From Rothia gullae (lineage in GTDB: Bacteria > Actinomycetota > Actinomycetes > Actinomycetales > Micrococcaceae): 64,000 bases of DNA. Where the stretch lies: the NCBI RefSeq assembly GCF_024294905.1, contig NZ_JANCOC010000003.1:114204-178203 (forward strand), written 5' to 3'. Made by a program: the position numbers and the translations under genes. The notes under the pieces were generated by a model. The model saw only the letters and a list, made by a program, of their open reading frames with translations, was not told the DNA's origin and did no database searches. Of this stretch, positions 1-8,626 are shown one piece after another (positions within the stretch are counted from its first letter, which is position 1; the number at the start of each line of letters is the position of its first letter).

Positions 1-393
1 CACCGGGTAGCGCCGTGGTAAGTCGCATAGTGCGCGCGATTTATCCCGGATCCTATCGGCTGAGTTGAAGGTTACGGGACCTGAAAACCATCACGTTTGC
101 GCATGATCTGACAGATCCTGAAGGTGCATAATGAGGCCGGAGCGAGGTTTATTCTTCCTTTAGCTTCCGCATCCCCATTTCATTCAGGGTGTCAACATTC
201 GGGGCACCAAACACCGTCTGCTTGCTTTGATATGCTCCGTGCGGTCACTCTCATCCACCGGGTGCAACCTCTGCAAGCGCGATGTGGATACCGTCATCCG
301 CGTCGCACTCAGTTTACTGTCTACGCCGAACGTCGGCTCCAACAGAATCCCTGTTTTCTTCCTCTCAGCTCCCTAATGTAGAAGATGTCTGCA
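1..393. other. 393-nt stretch without a supported gene
   Basis: No reading frame here has a convincing start, ribosome binding site or recognisable protein family. The open frames are short and rich in Cys, His and Arg, as expected of non-coding reading. The stretch lies downstream of the Tat-exported protein gene, which reads leftwards into it, and no clear hairpin terminator was seen. It may hold a decayed gene; I cannot name one. Confidence 0.5.
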
Positions 394-1347
394 TTAGCAC
401 TTACGAATAGTAGAGGTGGCCTGCAGCTCGTTATTCAGCTTAAGGTTCGGCACCTCAGCACCCGAGTAGTTGATGGTAGCCGAGTCTACCTGAGAGGTCA
501 GGGTGAAGCTCTTAAAACCGTATCCCCCGAAAACTTCAATCACACCGGGCAGAATAACGACCTGGGCGTAGTACTTAGTACCGGACTGGGTCAGGGTGTA
601 GTCCTTGCTGGTGGTGTAGGTAATGGTGCCGGTAAAGGTTGCGGTACCGTCGCCGTTATTCTTGATGGTCGGCTTAGAAGCATTCCACGTGCCAGCCACA
701 TTCTCGGTGGCCAGGTACGGAGCGGTAGCATTCAAATCTTGCAGGCGGCCGGTGAGAGGCTTAGTCCAGTTCTGATTAGCTCGCGCAAGGGCAATATGTT
801 CGAGAGTATACTTCCAGTTGGAGGTGGTCGGGACAACTACGGTCACCTTGGTGCTAAAGCGTGCGCCTGCCTTCAGAACCGCCTTAGAACCGGGCACGTA
901 ACCGGTGCCAGTCTTTACTGCGGTGGTGGGTACGGAGAACCAGAAACCGGTCGAGCTAACATAACCGCCGTTAGCACCGGTACCAGAGTTGGTCACAGGA
1001 GTGTAGCTACCCACACCAACCTTCGCCATGCCACCGGTGACGCAACCTTCAGAAGTAACGCTCATAGTCGGGGTGTAGGTACCACCGTTAGCCCAGTATG
1101 CCTGGGGGCTGGTGGGGCCATCAAAAGGACCGCTATCACTCTGGGTATAACCGATAAAACCACCATTACAAATGGTGGTCACGAAGAGACCGTATTCACT
1201 ACCGGCAGTGTTACCGGTGCTGGCTGCGTATGCCGGAACTGCGGCGGATGCAGCAATAACGGGGGTTGCCCAAGCTGCACCGGTGGCCAGCTGGCGGCGG
1301 GTCAAACCGGGCTGCTGAGCCTCGGTGGACGACTTTTCAATAGTCAT
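394..1347 (-). CDS. Tat-exported protein of unknown function
   Basis: A 317-residue protein that starts with a twin-arginine signal. TRRQLATG lies near residue 16, followed by a hydrophobic stretch and AYAAS, a likely signal peptidase site near residue 42. The mature part is rich in Thr, Ser, Gly and Asn, resembles a beta-rich secreted protein, and has three cysteines (TICNGG, SEGCVT and the C-terminal KC). The ATG is preceded by AAGGA at a normal distance. I do not recognise a family. The reverse frame over the same DNA is open as well, but lacks a signal peptide and has a Gly/Cys-rich composition typical of an antisense shadow. Export by Tat suggests folding in the cytoplasm or a cofactor; neither is shown. 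Confidence 0.8.
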   Translation of the reverse strand: MTIEKSSTEAQQPGLTRRQLATGAAWATPVIAASAAVPAYAASTGNTAGSEYGLFVTTICNGGFIGYTQSDSGPFDGPTSPQAYWANGGTYTPTMSVTSEGCVTGGMAKVGVGSYTPVTNSGTGANGGYVSSTGFWFSVPTTAVKTGTGYVPGSKAVLKAGARFSTKVTVVVPTTSNWKYTLEHIALARANQNWTKPLTGRLQDLNATAPYLATENVAGTWNASKPTIKNNGDGTATFTGTITYTTSKDYTLTQSGTKYYAQVVILPGVIEVFGGYGFKSFTLTSQVDSATINYSGAEVPNLKLNNELQATSTIRKC

Positions 1348-1558
1348 GAGGACTAGTCCTTATCTTATATATTGAACGATAATTCACGATGCGCTACCGA
1401 AGATACTCCAAAGGGTTGCATCCGGAAGAAATGCCCACCTAAAAGAACGTCTTGTTCCTTGAGCGAACCACTGGCTTACCCTATCTGCGATGCTTAATCA
1501 TTATTGGAAAATCTCGGTCAGGGTGTTAAGTATAGTGAGAACCCCAAGATATTGAAAA

Positions 1559-1588
1559 TGCATTATGGTGCATTAAGATGCATTAATA
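1559..1588 (+). repeat. Three 10-bp-spaced TGCATTA direct repeats
   Basis: TGCATTATGG, TGCATTAAGA and TGCATTAATA lie back to back, so TGCATTA recurs exactly every 10 bp, about one helical turn. A possible -10 (TATGAT) follows at 1597. This arrangement is typical of binding sites for response regulators that stack on one face of the DNA. The regulator is unknown. Confidence 0.6.
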
Positions 1589-1926
1589 AAAATAGTTTAT
1601 GATACGCCCCTTGAGTGATTTGTTTTCAACGGAGGAAGACTCGTGGTTTTAATATGTCGTACAATGAATAATACCCTCTGACCAGGAGCTTAAACCCAAG
1701 AAGAGCCACAAAAACCATGTCCCAGCGCTCCAAAAACCAACATCAACCTCTAGAGAAAGAAGGAACCCACCCCTACTTCTATGATGTTTATCACATTACC
1801 ACTTATTGAGGTCACATATCATTTGATAACCCTGTCTTGCCTCACTCAATCACCAAGCCAGAGAACTTTGCAGAGCAAACTTACTCCCCCGTCTTTGAAG
1901 GATTCAGGACTACACAAGAACACGCA

Positions 1927-1960
1927 AGCCGCCCCCGGCAGTACGGCTCCGAGGGCGGCT
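1927..1960 (+). terminator. Intrinsic terminator of an unassigned rightward transcript
   Basis: AGCCGCCC and GGGCGGCT pair around an 18-nt loop that has an inner CGG/CCG pair, followed by TTCATT. The T-rich side is on the right, so it would end a rightward transcript, yet no sizeable gene precedes it. Confidence 0.6.
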
Positions 1961-2123
1961 TTCATTAAGAAAAATTCACTCAGGATACAAATTGTAAATC
2001 TGCATCAGACAGCAAATGATATTCCATGCAGCTTATTTCTTTTCATACCATTCTGCACTCGAGTTTACTTACCAGTGAATTTTCTAAAGTTATTTATAAG
2101 CCCAATTCAATAAATCCGACATA

Positions 2124-3254
2124 TTACTTAGTAATCAGCGTGGGCTTGATTTCCTTCACGATTGCGTCAAGCATCTTCAGATTGAAGTCCACACCCAGCT
2201 GGTTCGGGATGGTCAGCAGCACGGTGTCTGCCGCCTTAACCGCCTCGTCACGGGCGAGCTCTTCGGCAATATCCGCCGGATCACCAATGTAGCTACGACC
2301 AAAACGGGAGAAGCTGTTGTCAATAATTCCGGTGTAATCCTGCGAGTCCTCCGAAGCACGGCGACCGAAGTAGCGCGCCGAGGTTTCATCAATAATGGGC
2401 AGCACCGAGCGGGACACCGAAACACGCGGAACACCCGAATTGCCCGCTTTCACCCATTCGGAGCGGAAAAGGCGAATCTGTTGCGCCTGCTGCTGATCGA
2501 ACGGAATGCCCTTATCCTCCAGCATCAGGGTTGAAGACATGAGGTTCAGACCCTTCTGAGCGGTCCACACGGCGGTGCTATCAGTGCCTGCACCCCACCA
2601 GATGCGCTCACGCAGACCCGGCGACTGCGGCTGGACGGGGGCATACTTGCCCGCCACGCGAGCGCTGGGCGCCATACCCTCACCCTCAATTGCTTTGAGG
2701 AAAATGTCGAGGTGGCGGCGCGCCATATCGCCCTCGTTTTCGCCTTCTGCCGGGTAGTAGCCGAAGCTCTCAAAGCCGCGAATAACGGATTCGGGCGAGC
2801 CTCGGGAGACACCCAGCTGCAGTCGACCAGCGGCAATAAGGTCTGCCATGGCGGCAAGTTCAGCCATGTAGAGCGGGTTTTCGTAGCGCATGTCAATCAC
2901 GCCGGTGCCGACCTCGATGCGTTCAGTCTTGGCGGCGATTGCGGAGAGTAGCGGGTAGGGGGTTGCCTGCTGCTGGTCGAAGTGGTGTACGCGGAAGAAC
3001 GCGCCGTCCAGCCCAATGTCTTCGGCACCTACGGCGAGGTCGATTGCCTGGTGTAGAGATTCTGCAGCGGAGGGTACGCGGGAGCCGGGGACCTCAGCCC
3101 AGTGGCCGAAGGAGAGGAAGCCGAGCTTCTTCTCGTCGCCGCGCTTGGGTTCGAGATGGCTGATGCGGATGGATTGGTCGCGCTGCGGCTCGAATTGCGG
3201 AGTGCCGGGGTTAGTGGGGCTAGTGGGGTTAGTGGGGTTAGTGGGGGTGCTCAT
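2124..3254 (-). CDS. LLM-class flavin-dependent oxidoreductase
   Basis: A 376-residue protein of the luciferase-like monooxygenase (bacterial luciferase/F420) superfamily, which uses FMN or F420 for oxygenation or hydride transfer on unknown substrates. Family features are the N-terminal LGFLSFGHW strand, the AEDIGLDGAFFRVHHF helix, the GTGVIDMRYENP segment, the QLGVSRGSPE loop and the RIWWGAGTDS strand. I chose the ATG at 3254 because AAGGA precedes it; the frame stays open 23 codons further upstream but without a ribosome site. Residues 2-17 are a Pro-Thr-Asn run encoded by a 9-bp tandem repeat, so the N terminus may vary in length between strains. The gene stands alone. Confidence 0.85.
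   Translation of the reverse strand: MSTPTNPTNPTSPTNPGTPQFEPQRDQSIRISHLEPKRGDEKKLGFLSFGHWAEVPGSRVPSAAESLHQAIDLAVGAEDIGLDGAFFRVHHFDQQQATPYPLLSAIAAKTERIEVGTGVIDMRYENPLYMAELAAMADLIAAGRLQLGVSRGSPESVIRGFESFGYYPAEGENEGDMARRHLDIFLKAIEGEGMAPSARVAGKYAPVQPQSPGLRERIWWGAGTDSTAVWTAQKGLNLMSSTLMLEDKGIPFDQQQAQQIRLFRSEWVKAGNSGVPRVSVSRSVLPIIDETSARYFGRRASEDSQDYTGIIDNSFSRFGRSYIGDPADIAEELARDEAVKAADTVLLTIPNQLGVDFNLKMLDAIVKEIKPTLITK
3207..3248 (-). repeat. 9-bp coding tandem repeat (TTAGTGGGG on + strand)
   Basis: About four copies of a 9-bp unit, GTGGGGTTA or GTGGGGCTA, encode NPT/SPT repeats at the N terminus of the LLM oxidoreductase. The unit is a whole number of codons, so slippage would change length without a frameshift. 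Confidence 0.7.
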
Positions 3255-3465
3255 GGTTTTTTCCTTAGCAAGTTGCGCTCGGGTTCGTGTAACGCCGGGC
3301 TGGTGGTTTAAATCTAAACCCATATACTTTACATGTCAAGTATTTTCTTTTGGAGTATTACACACAGAGCACCGCTCCCCTTTCGCCGCACGCATCACCC
3401 GCCCGGCGCACGCATACTGCCACAAAATGCTGGCGCAAAATATAGCCGAAAAAGGGCACAGAAAA

Positions 3466-3498
3466 GCCCGGCGGCACAAACACATCGCACCACCGGGC
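3466..3498 (-). terminator. Terminator of the trhO-GyrI-like operon
   Basis: Read leftwards, GCCCGGTGG and CCGCCGGGC pair with one mismatch and are followed by TTTTCT. It sits about 50 nt beyond the stop of the GyrI-like gene. Confidence 0.65.
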
Positions 3499-3549
3499 CC
3501 TTCTATTTGACAGCTAAAAATGCAACTAAAACGACAGAAACGAACTGCC

Positions 3550-4047
3550 CTAGGAACGCTTCGCCAGCGGAACCCACAGCTCCATACGGTAATCAGCCGC
3601 CTGCATATCGCCGCGACCGTACACCTCAAGACCACCCACCGGGCGGTACTGCGGATTCTTCTCGAAGAACGCCTCCTCAAAGCTCGCAAAGCCAGCCGGA
3701 ATGGACTCCGAAATCGGGCCGGTCACCTCAACCACCGCATAGGTGCTCGCAGGCAACTCCAGCACACCCAAATCAAGCTTCGCCGCGCTCGCCGACTCCG
3801 AAACCAGGAAACCCGCCGTGTAGCGGACCTGACCCTTCGGGTTCGGCTGAGTACACACGCCCAGGTACTGGGTCACGTTCAGAACATCCAGCATCGCCGG
3901 GGATGCCTTCTGATTCAGCTCATCCCACAGCGAGGAGAAGTCGCCATCCAGGGGGAACACCTGCGAAACGCCAGCAACAACCATCGCCGGGTGCTCCTCA
4001 ACGCGAGGTTCAGAAATCTGAACCGCGCCGCCCTTAGCGGCTGCCAT
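3550..4047 (-). CDS. GyrI-like / effector-binding-domain protein
   Basis: A 165-residue soluble protein resembling the GyrI-like small-molecule-binding domain also found in AraC- and MerR-type regulators. Supporting parts are AMVVAGVSQVFPLDGD (first strand and helix), LELPASTYAVVEVTGPI in the middle and the C-terminal YRMELWVPL. There is no DNA-binding domain. Its ATG shares one base with the stop codon of trhO (TAATG), so the two are translationally coupled and lie in one operon. Such stand-alone domains bind or hydrolyse small hydrophobic molecules in some bacteria; the ligand cannot be read from the sequence. Confidence 0.65.
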   Translation of the reverse strand: MAAAKGGAVQISEPRVEEHPAMVVAGVSQVFPLDGDFSSLWDELNQKASPAMLDVLNVTQYLGVCTQPNPKGQVRYTAGFLVSESASAAKLDLGVLELPASTYAVVEVTGPISESIPAGFASFEEAFFEKNPQYRPVGGLEVYGRGDMQAADYRMELWVPLAKRS

Positions 4048-4958
4048 TAGGCGTTCGCCTCAGCTGCTTCGCGGTCCACCGAGCACTCGGGCACGCAGTG
4101 GCGCTTCGCGTCATCAGCTGCGCACTCGGGGCAGAGCAGAACCAGCTCACGACAAGAATCATTAGAGCAATTCTCGAACTTGTTCGAGGGGGCGCCGCAC
4201 TGTTCGCACTCGCCGATGGTGACGGTGTCCGGGGTGAACTTCATGTGCATGCGCTTATCGAAGACGTAGAGCGATCCTTCCCACAGTTCCTTATCGCCGT
4301 ACTTCTCGCCGTAACGCACGATGCCGCCGTCAATCTGGTAGATCTCCTTGAAGCCGCGATTCTTCATGAGCGCGGAGAGAATCTCACAGCGAATACCGCC
4401 GGTGCAGTAGGTGACAACCGGCTTGTCCTTAATGTGATCGTACTTGCCGGACTCGATCTCGCGGATGAAGTCGTGGGTGGTGCGCACATCAGGAACGATA
4501 GCGTTCTTGAATTTGCCAATCTTCGCCTCGAACGCGTTACGGCCGTCGAAGAAGACCACCTCGTCACCGCGCTCTTCAACAAGCTTGTTGACCTCTTCAG
4601 GCTTCAGGTGTACGCCGCCACCAACGACGCCGTTCTCGTCCACCTGCAGCTCGTCGGGAGCACCGAAAGCCACAATCTCGTCGCGTGCCTTCACGGACAG
4701 GCGGGGGAAGTCCTCCGCGCCGCCCTCGGACCACTTGAACTCCATGTTCTTGAAACCGGGGTACTTGCGGGTTTCCTTGGCGTACGCCTTGACCGCGTTG
4801 ATTTCGCCACCGAGGGTACCGTTAATGCCGTGCTTGGAAATGAGGATGCGCCCGCGCAGGCCGAGCTTCTCACAGAGGGCACGCTGCCAGAGCATGACCG
4901 CCTGCGGGTCGGCGATGGGGGCGAACTGGTAATACAGAATAATCTTATTTTGAGCCAC
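4047..4958 (-). CDS. trhO: tRNA uridine 5-hydroxylase TrhO (YceA, rhodanese family)
   Basis: A 303-residue protein with the TrhO order: an N-terminal acylphosphatase-like domain ([23 protein letters not shown]), a rhodanese domain around residues 125-220 with the active-site loop [11 protein letters not shown] (Cys near 184), and a Cys-rich C-terminal tail ([29 protein letters not shown]) likely to bind zinc. In the known family TrhO makes 5-hydroxyuridine at position 34 of tRNA. The start is a GTG. A TAAAAT hexamer ends 7 nt upstream, which predicts a leaderless message beginning at the GTG. The next gene overlaps it by one base. Confidence 0.92.
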   Translation of the reverse strand: MAQNKIILYYQFAPIADPQAVMLWQRALCEKLGLRGRILISKHGINGTLGGEINAVKAYAKETRKYPGFKNMEFKWSEGGAEDFPRLSVKARDEIVAFGAPDELQVDENGVVGGGVHLKPEEVNKLVEERGDEVVFFDGRNAFEAKIGKFKNAIVPDVRTTHDFIREIESGKYDHIKDKPVVTYCTGGIRCEILSALMKNRGFKEIYQIDGGIVRYGEKYGDKELWEGSLYVFDKRMHMKFTPDTVTIGECEQCGAPSNKFENCSNDSCRELVLLCPECAADDAKRHCVPECSVDREAAEANA

Positions 4959-4964
4959 GAAACT

Positions 4965-4970
4965 ATTTTA
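4965..4970 (-). promoter_or_regulatory. -10 element of trhO, leaderless promoter
   Basis: On the minus strand TAAAAT ends 7 nt before the GTG of trhO, placing the expected transcription start on the start codon. No Shine-Dalgarno sequence lies between. Confidence 0.6.
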
Positions 4971-5122
4971 TCGTCATATACGTCTAAAGCATGCAAATTT
5001 TTTGATATGTGCGCGCTGACTACGGGGTCGACAGCACAGAAGCGGTACCGGGTCGGTTCTGGGACAGGATTAGGGTGGGGTTAGATTCAGGGTCAGACTC
5101 GGGGTCGGGGGCAGGGTTCGAG

Positions 5123-5161
5123 CGGGTTTGGAGCCGGGTTTGGAGCCGGGTTTGGAGCCGG
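5123..5161 (+). repeat. 12-bp tandem repeat, three copies, in the trhO-helicase intergenic region
   Basis: CGGGTTTGGAGC occurs three times in a row, followed by a partial fourth copy. The DNA just upstream (5045-5115) is also G-rich with many GGGT runs. It lies between divergent promoters, about 60 bp upstream of the helicase promoter. Confidence 0.8.
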
Positions 5162-5212
5162 CGCTCAGGGTAGCGCGTAACCGGCGGCAGGTCGGGTTTT
5201 AGCCCACCGTTC

Positions 5213-5218
5213 TACAAT
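5213..5218 (+). promoter_or_regulatory. -10 element of the MrfA-type helicase gene, leaderless promoter
   Basis: TACAAT ends 8 nt before the ATG at 5226. It overlaps the upstream in-frame ATG at 5217, so that ATG cannot be in the message if this promoter is used. This decides the start codon. Confidence 0.6.
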
Positions 5219-5225
5219 GGAACCC

Positions 5226-8012
5226 ATGCCCCACAGCACCTCCTCGCAGAACCCCAACCAGCACCCCGAACAGCAGCCCACACACCAGTCTGTACACCAG
5301 CCCGAACAGCCGCAGGGGCAGCCTGCGGTGCGCCCAAAAACGCTACGCTACCGCGAGCTACCCGCGAGCGCACAGCAGGTGCTGGCATCCCTGTTACCGG
5401 AGGTAGAACGCACCGGAACCCTTCCCGAGCAGGTGACCCATATTCACACCATTGCCTCTAGGGAGGCGAGCTACGCGCCGTGGCCGCAGTGGTTGCATCC
5501 GCGCGTGGTGGAGGCCTTCGACTCGCTCGGCATTGCCGCACCCTACGCCCACCAGGTGCAGGCGGCAGACGCCGCCCACGCGGGTCTTGATGCGGCGCTG
5601 GCGGCGAGTGCGGCGCGCTACGGCTGGCAGGCGGGGCGCATTGAGGCTGGGCGCATTGAAGCGCCGGTTCCCGCGCACGCCGAAGATGCGAAGAGCACCG
5701 GCAGCGGCGGGCACGTGATTGTGGCGACGGGCACCGCCTCGGGCAAGACTCTGAGTTACCTGATGCCCACCCTGGACGCTATTTATCGTGCATCCTGTGG
5801 CGAGCCGGTGAGCTCAACTTCCGCGTATTCCGTGGCAGAAAACCTCAATAATAGAGCGAACGTTCTCTATATTTCACCGGCGAAGGCGCTCTCCGCCGAC
5901 CAGCTCACCGCCCTCACCTCCTACAACCTGCCAGGGCTCCACGCGGCAAGCTACGACGGCGACACCCCCACCGGCGAACGCCGCTGGATCCGCGAACACG
6001 CCAACTTCATCCTCACCACCCCGGACATGCTCAACTACTCAATCCTGAGCAACCACCGGCAGTGGGCATCCTTCCTGCGCGGGCTGCGCTACGTGGTGCT
6101 CGATGAGGCGCACAGCTACCGCGGCGTTTTCGGCGCGCACATCGCCAACCTGCTGCGCCGCCTGCGCCGCGTCTGCGCACTCTACCGCACCGTACCCGTG
6201 TTCTACGGCGCCTCCGCAACCAGCTCCAACCCGGTCGAGTCTTTCTCCAAGCTCATCGGCGTGCCGCAGCAGGCGGTCACCGCCATTACCGAATCCACCT
6301 CCGCACGCGGGGAAACCACCGTAGCGCTCTGGGAGCCCGAATTCATGTCGCCCAAGGCGCACGATCAGCTCGCCAAGGGCGCCCGCAGCACCCAGCAGCA
6401 GGCAGTCCAGTCGAAGGCTGAGCAGGAGGCCCCGCGCCGTGTCTCCCCCGTGGAGCAGGGCGCACAAATGCTCACCGACCTGGTGCTTTCCCGCACCCGC
6501 TCCCTGGTTTTCGCCGGTTCGCGCCGCAGTGTTGAAATCCTCTCACAGAAGACCCAACGCTACCTCAACGAGGTGGAGGCGGGCCTCTCCCACCGCGTCG
6601 CCGCATACCGCGCCGGATACACCCCCGAAGAGCGCCGCGAACTCGAACGCAAACTCCGCAACGGCGAACTGCTCGGCCTGGCGAGCACCTCCGCGCTGGA
6701 ACTGGGCATCGACATCTCCGGGCTGGACGCCGTACTCGTGGCGGGCTGGCCGGGTACCCGCGCCTCCTTCATGCAGCGCGTGGGCCGCGCGGGTCGAAGC
6801 GGTCAGAACGCGCTCGCCGTGCTCATTGCCGACGACAACCCGCTCGATACCTACCTGGCGCACCACCCGGAGGCGATTTTCGGGCAGGAGGTTGAGGCGA
6901 CTGTATTCGACCCGACAAACCCGTACGTTCTCTCACCGCAGCTGTGCGCCGCCGCGCAGGAAGCACCCATCCGCGCCGAAGAGTTGAGCCTCTTTGGACC
7001 GCATACCGCCGCTCTGCTGGATCGGATGGTGCAGCAGGGGTACCTGCGTCGCCGCCCGGACGGCTGGTACTGGACGCACGCCGAATCAGCCGCCAACCTG
7101 GTCGATATCCGCGGCACCGGCGGCGGCCCCTACCAGCTCATCGACGCCGAAGACGGCACCTTGGTTGGCACCATGGACGCCGCACACGCCATGAGCCAGG
7201 GGCACCCGGGCGCAATCTACATTCACCAGAACGCGCAGTACGTGGTCGAGTCCCTCAGCGAGGGTGAGCGCGTGATCCTGCTCAGCCGCGTCTACCCGGA
7301 CTACTACACGCGCGCCATTGAGAGCACCGAGGTACGTATTCTGGCGGAGCGTGCGCGGGTTAGTTACGGTGCACAAAACATCATGGGGGAAGAAGGCCCC
7401 GGCGAGGCTGCTCCTGGAGCGTCTGTTCCCACCGAGCCTGTTCCCGGCGAACCGCAGCTCGCCCCGCTCACCATGCACCGCGGGCAGGTTCAGGTCACCG
7501 ACCAGGTCACCGGCTACCGGCGCTTCTCCGTCTACGGCGGCGAATACCTGGGCGAAGAGGCGCAACCCATGCCGCCGGAAGTGCTCATGACCGAGGCGGT
7601 CTGGTTCACCTTCGAGCCCAGCTACCTATTCGGCGCGGGCGTGACCGAAGAGGACGGCCCCGGCACCCTGCACGCCGCCGAGCACGCCGCCATCGGGCTA
7701 CTGCCGCTCATCGCCACCAGCGACCGCTGGGACTTGGGCGGACTCTCCACGCTGCTCCACGTAGACACCGGCAAGCCCACCATTTTCGTCTACGACGCAG
7801 CCCCCGGCGGCGCGGGCATTAGCGAGCGCGGTTTCAACGCGGTTACGCAGTGGCTGAGCGCCACCCTCGAAGCCATCGAAAGCTGCGGATGCGACAACGG
7901 TTGCCCCTCCTGCGTACACTCCCCCAAGTGCGGCAACCGCAACGAGCCGCTCAGCAAGCATGGCGCCCGGGCGCTACTGCAAGCAATGTTGTGGAGCATG
8001 GCGGAGGCGTAG
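5226..8012 (+). CDS. DEAD/DEAH-box helicase with DUF1998 domain, MrfA/YprA-like
   Basis: A 928-residue superfamily 2 helicase. An N-terminal Gln/Pro-rich tail of about 35 residues is followed by Walker A ATGTASGKTLSY, the YISPAKALSADQ motif, the VVLDEAHSYRG DEAH box, a C-terminal helicase lobe with TSALELGIDISGLD and QRVGRAGRSGQ, and a DUF1998 region ending in CGCDNGCPSCVH and PKCGN, four clustered Cys likely to bind metal. Bacillus MrfA, with this layout, repairs mitomycin C damage; the same role is inferred here. Actinobacteria often carry this gene beside the Tad/Flp locus, as here. Codon third positions are strongly G/C, unlike the pol gene at 13 kb. A short in-protein duplication (GRIEAGRIEA) lies near residue 140. 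Confidence 0.88.
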   Translation: MPHSTSSQNPNQHPEQQPTHQSVHQPEQPQGQPAVRPKTLRYRELPASAQQVLASLLPEVERTGTLPEQVTHIHTIASREASYAPWPQWLHPRVVEAFDSLGIAAPYAHQVQAADAAHAGLDAALAASAARYGWQAGRIEAGRIEAPVPAHAEDAKSTGSGGHVIVATGTASGKTLSYLMPTLDAIYRASCGEPVSSTSAYSVAENLNNRANVLYISPAKALSADQLTALTSYNLPGLHAASYDGDTPTGERRWIREHANFILTTPDMLNYSILSNHRQWASFLRGLRYVVLDEAHSYRGVFGAHIANLLRRLRRVCALYRTVPVFYGASATSSNPVESFSKLIGVPQQAVTAITESTSARGETTVALWEPEFMSPKAHDQLAKGARSTQQQAVQSKAEQEAPRRVSPVEQGAQMLTDLVLSRTRSLVFAGSRRSVEILSQKTQRYLNEVEAGLSHRVAAYRAGYTPEERRELERKLRNGELLGLASTSALELGIDISGLDAVLVAGWPGTRASFMQRVGRAGRSGQNALAVLIADDNPLDTYLAHHPEAIFGQEVEATVFDPTNPYVLSPQLCAAAQEAPIRAEELSLFGPHTAALLDRMVQQGYLRRRPDGWYWTHAESAANLVDIRGTGGGPYQLIDAEDGTLVGTMDAAHAMSQGHPGAIYIHQNAQYVVESLSEGERVILLSRVYPDYYTRAIESTEVRILAERARVSYGAQNIMGEEGPGEAAPGASVPTEPVPGEPQLAPLTMHRGQVQVTDQVTGYRRFSVYGGEYLGEEAQPMPPEVLMTEAVWFTFEPSYLFGAGVTEEDGPGTLHAAEHAAIGLLPLIATSDRWDLGGLSTLLHVDTGKPTIFVYDAAPGGAGISERGFNAVTQWLSATLEAIESCGCDNGCPSCVHSPKCGNRNEPLSKHGARALLQAMLWSMAEA

Positions 8013-8025
8013 AACGCGCTAGGGT

Positions 8026-8058
8026 GTAGGGCGAGTTGGGGGCGTAGGGCGAGTTGGG
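8026..8058 (+). repeat. 15-bp direct repeat after the helicase gene
   Basis: GTAGGGCGAGTTGGG occurs twice with a 3-bp spacer, just downstream of the helicase stop codon and before the convergent Tad cluster. No hairpin terminator is obvious here. Confidence 0.8.
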
Positions 8059-8086
8059 ATGGCAACTCCCGGTGAGTGCCAATAGC

Positions 8087-8626
8087 CTAGTCGGCTGGGT
8101 TTTCCGGCTCGTGAGGTTCGGGTACCGAGTCCTGCCCAGATTCCAGCTCCTCCTCCAGCTCGGCGACCTCATCGGGGCTCAGTTCCTCCGCATTGCCCGT
8201 CACGAGGTGCTCTTCTTCAGGGTGCTCAGCCCCGGCGCGGGCACGCACCCTCGCAGGGCCCAGCATCCCCATGGGCCCTGCGACCGGGACCGCAACCGTC
8301 ACCTCCACCGTTTCAGGGCGATCCGGAAACGCGCAGGATTCCAGGCGCGCACCGTGGCGTTCGGCAAGATTAGCCGCCACCGCGCACGGGTCGCCCTCAG
8401 TGAGCCCACGGTAGGCATCCGCCGCCGCGAGTGCGCTCAAATCGGCGGCTGCAGACGCCCTGCGGTTCGCGGACACCACCCCAATGAGCCCGGCAATCAC
8501 CACGGTCACCACCAGCAGCGCGGCAATAATGGCGAGGGCAAGGACGGTGCCGCTACCCTCCTCCGGGCGTTGGTTCTTGGAGGCCGCCTTCGGGGCGGGG
8601 CACATAGCGGCTCTATTCACCCTCAT
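8087..8626 (-). CDS. TadG-like (Rv3654c-like) pseudopilin-associated protein
   Basis: A 179-residue protein, last gene of the Tad cluster. It has one N-terminal membrane segment (TVLALAIIAALLVVTVVIAGLIG) preceded by EEGSGT, the Glu-Gly context of prepilin-like signals, then RRASAAADLSALAAADAY, the hallmark of the Rv3654c/TadG-like family. The C-terminal 50 residues are very acidic. Several in-frame ATGs exist. I chose 8626, which overlaps the end of tadE by 14 nt and follows a purine-rich GCGGGG. The product probably helps assemble or anchor a Flp-type pilus at the membrane. Confidence 0.75.
   Translation of the reverse strand: MRVNRAAMCPAPKAASKNQRPEEGSGTVLALAIIAALLVVTVVIAGLIGVVSANRRASAAADLSALAAADAYRGLTEGDPCAVAANLAERHGARLESCAFPDRPETVEVTVAVPVAGPMGMLGPARVRARAGAEHPEEEHLVTGNAEELSPDEVAELEEELESGQDSVPEPHEPENPAD

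Larger units (their letters stand above)
1348..2123. other. 776-nt AT-rich intergenic region with iterons, small ORFs and a terminator
   Basis: This is the leader of the Tat-exported gene (reading left) plus an apparent rightward transcription unit. It holds three TGCATTA direct repeats at 1559-1588, a possible -10 (TATGAT, 1597-1602), two very small open frames and a rightward terminator at 1927-1960. One small frame is a 12-codon GTG frame at about 1643 behind GGAGGA; the other has 30 codons at 1717-1809. No protein over 40 residues is convincing before the terminator. Confidence 0.5.

Noticed and set aside
124..381. 85-codon frame near the left edge
   Set aside because: GTG start without ribosome site, composition rich in Cys, His and Arg, no recognisable domain.
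385..1356. Long open frame on the plus strand
   Set aside because: It mirrors the Tat-exported protein gene on the minus strand, which has a clear signal peptide and ribosome site. The plus frame has Gly/Cys/His-rich shadow composition.
1781..2113. 110-codon frame on the plus strand
   Set aside because: It runs through the terminator hairpin at 1927-1960, has a ribosome site too far from its ATG, and no domain.
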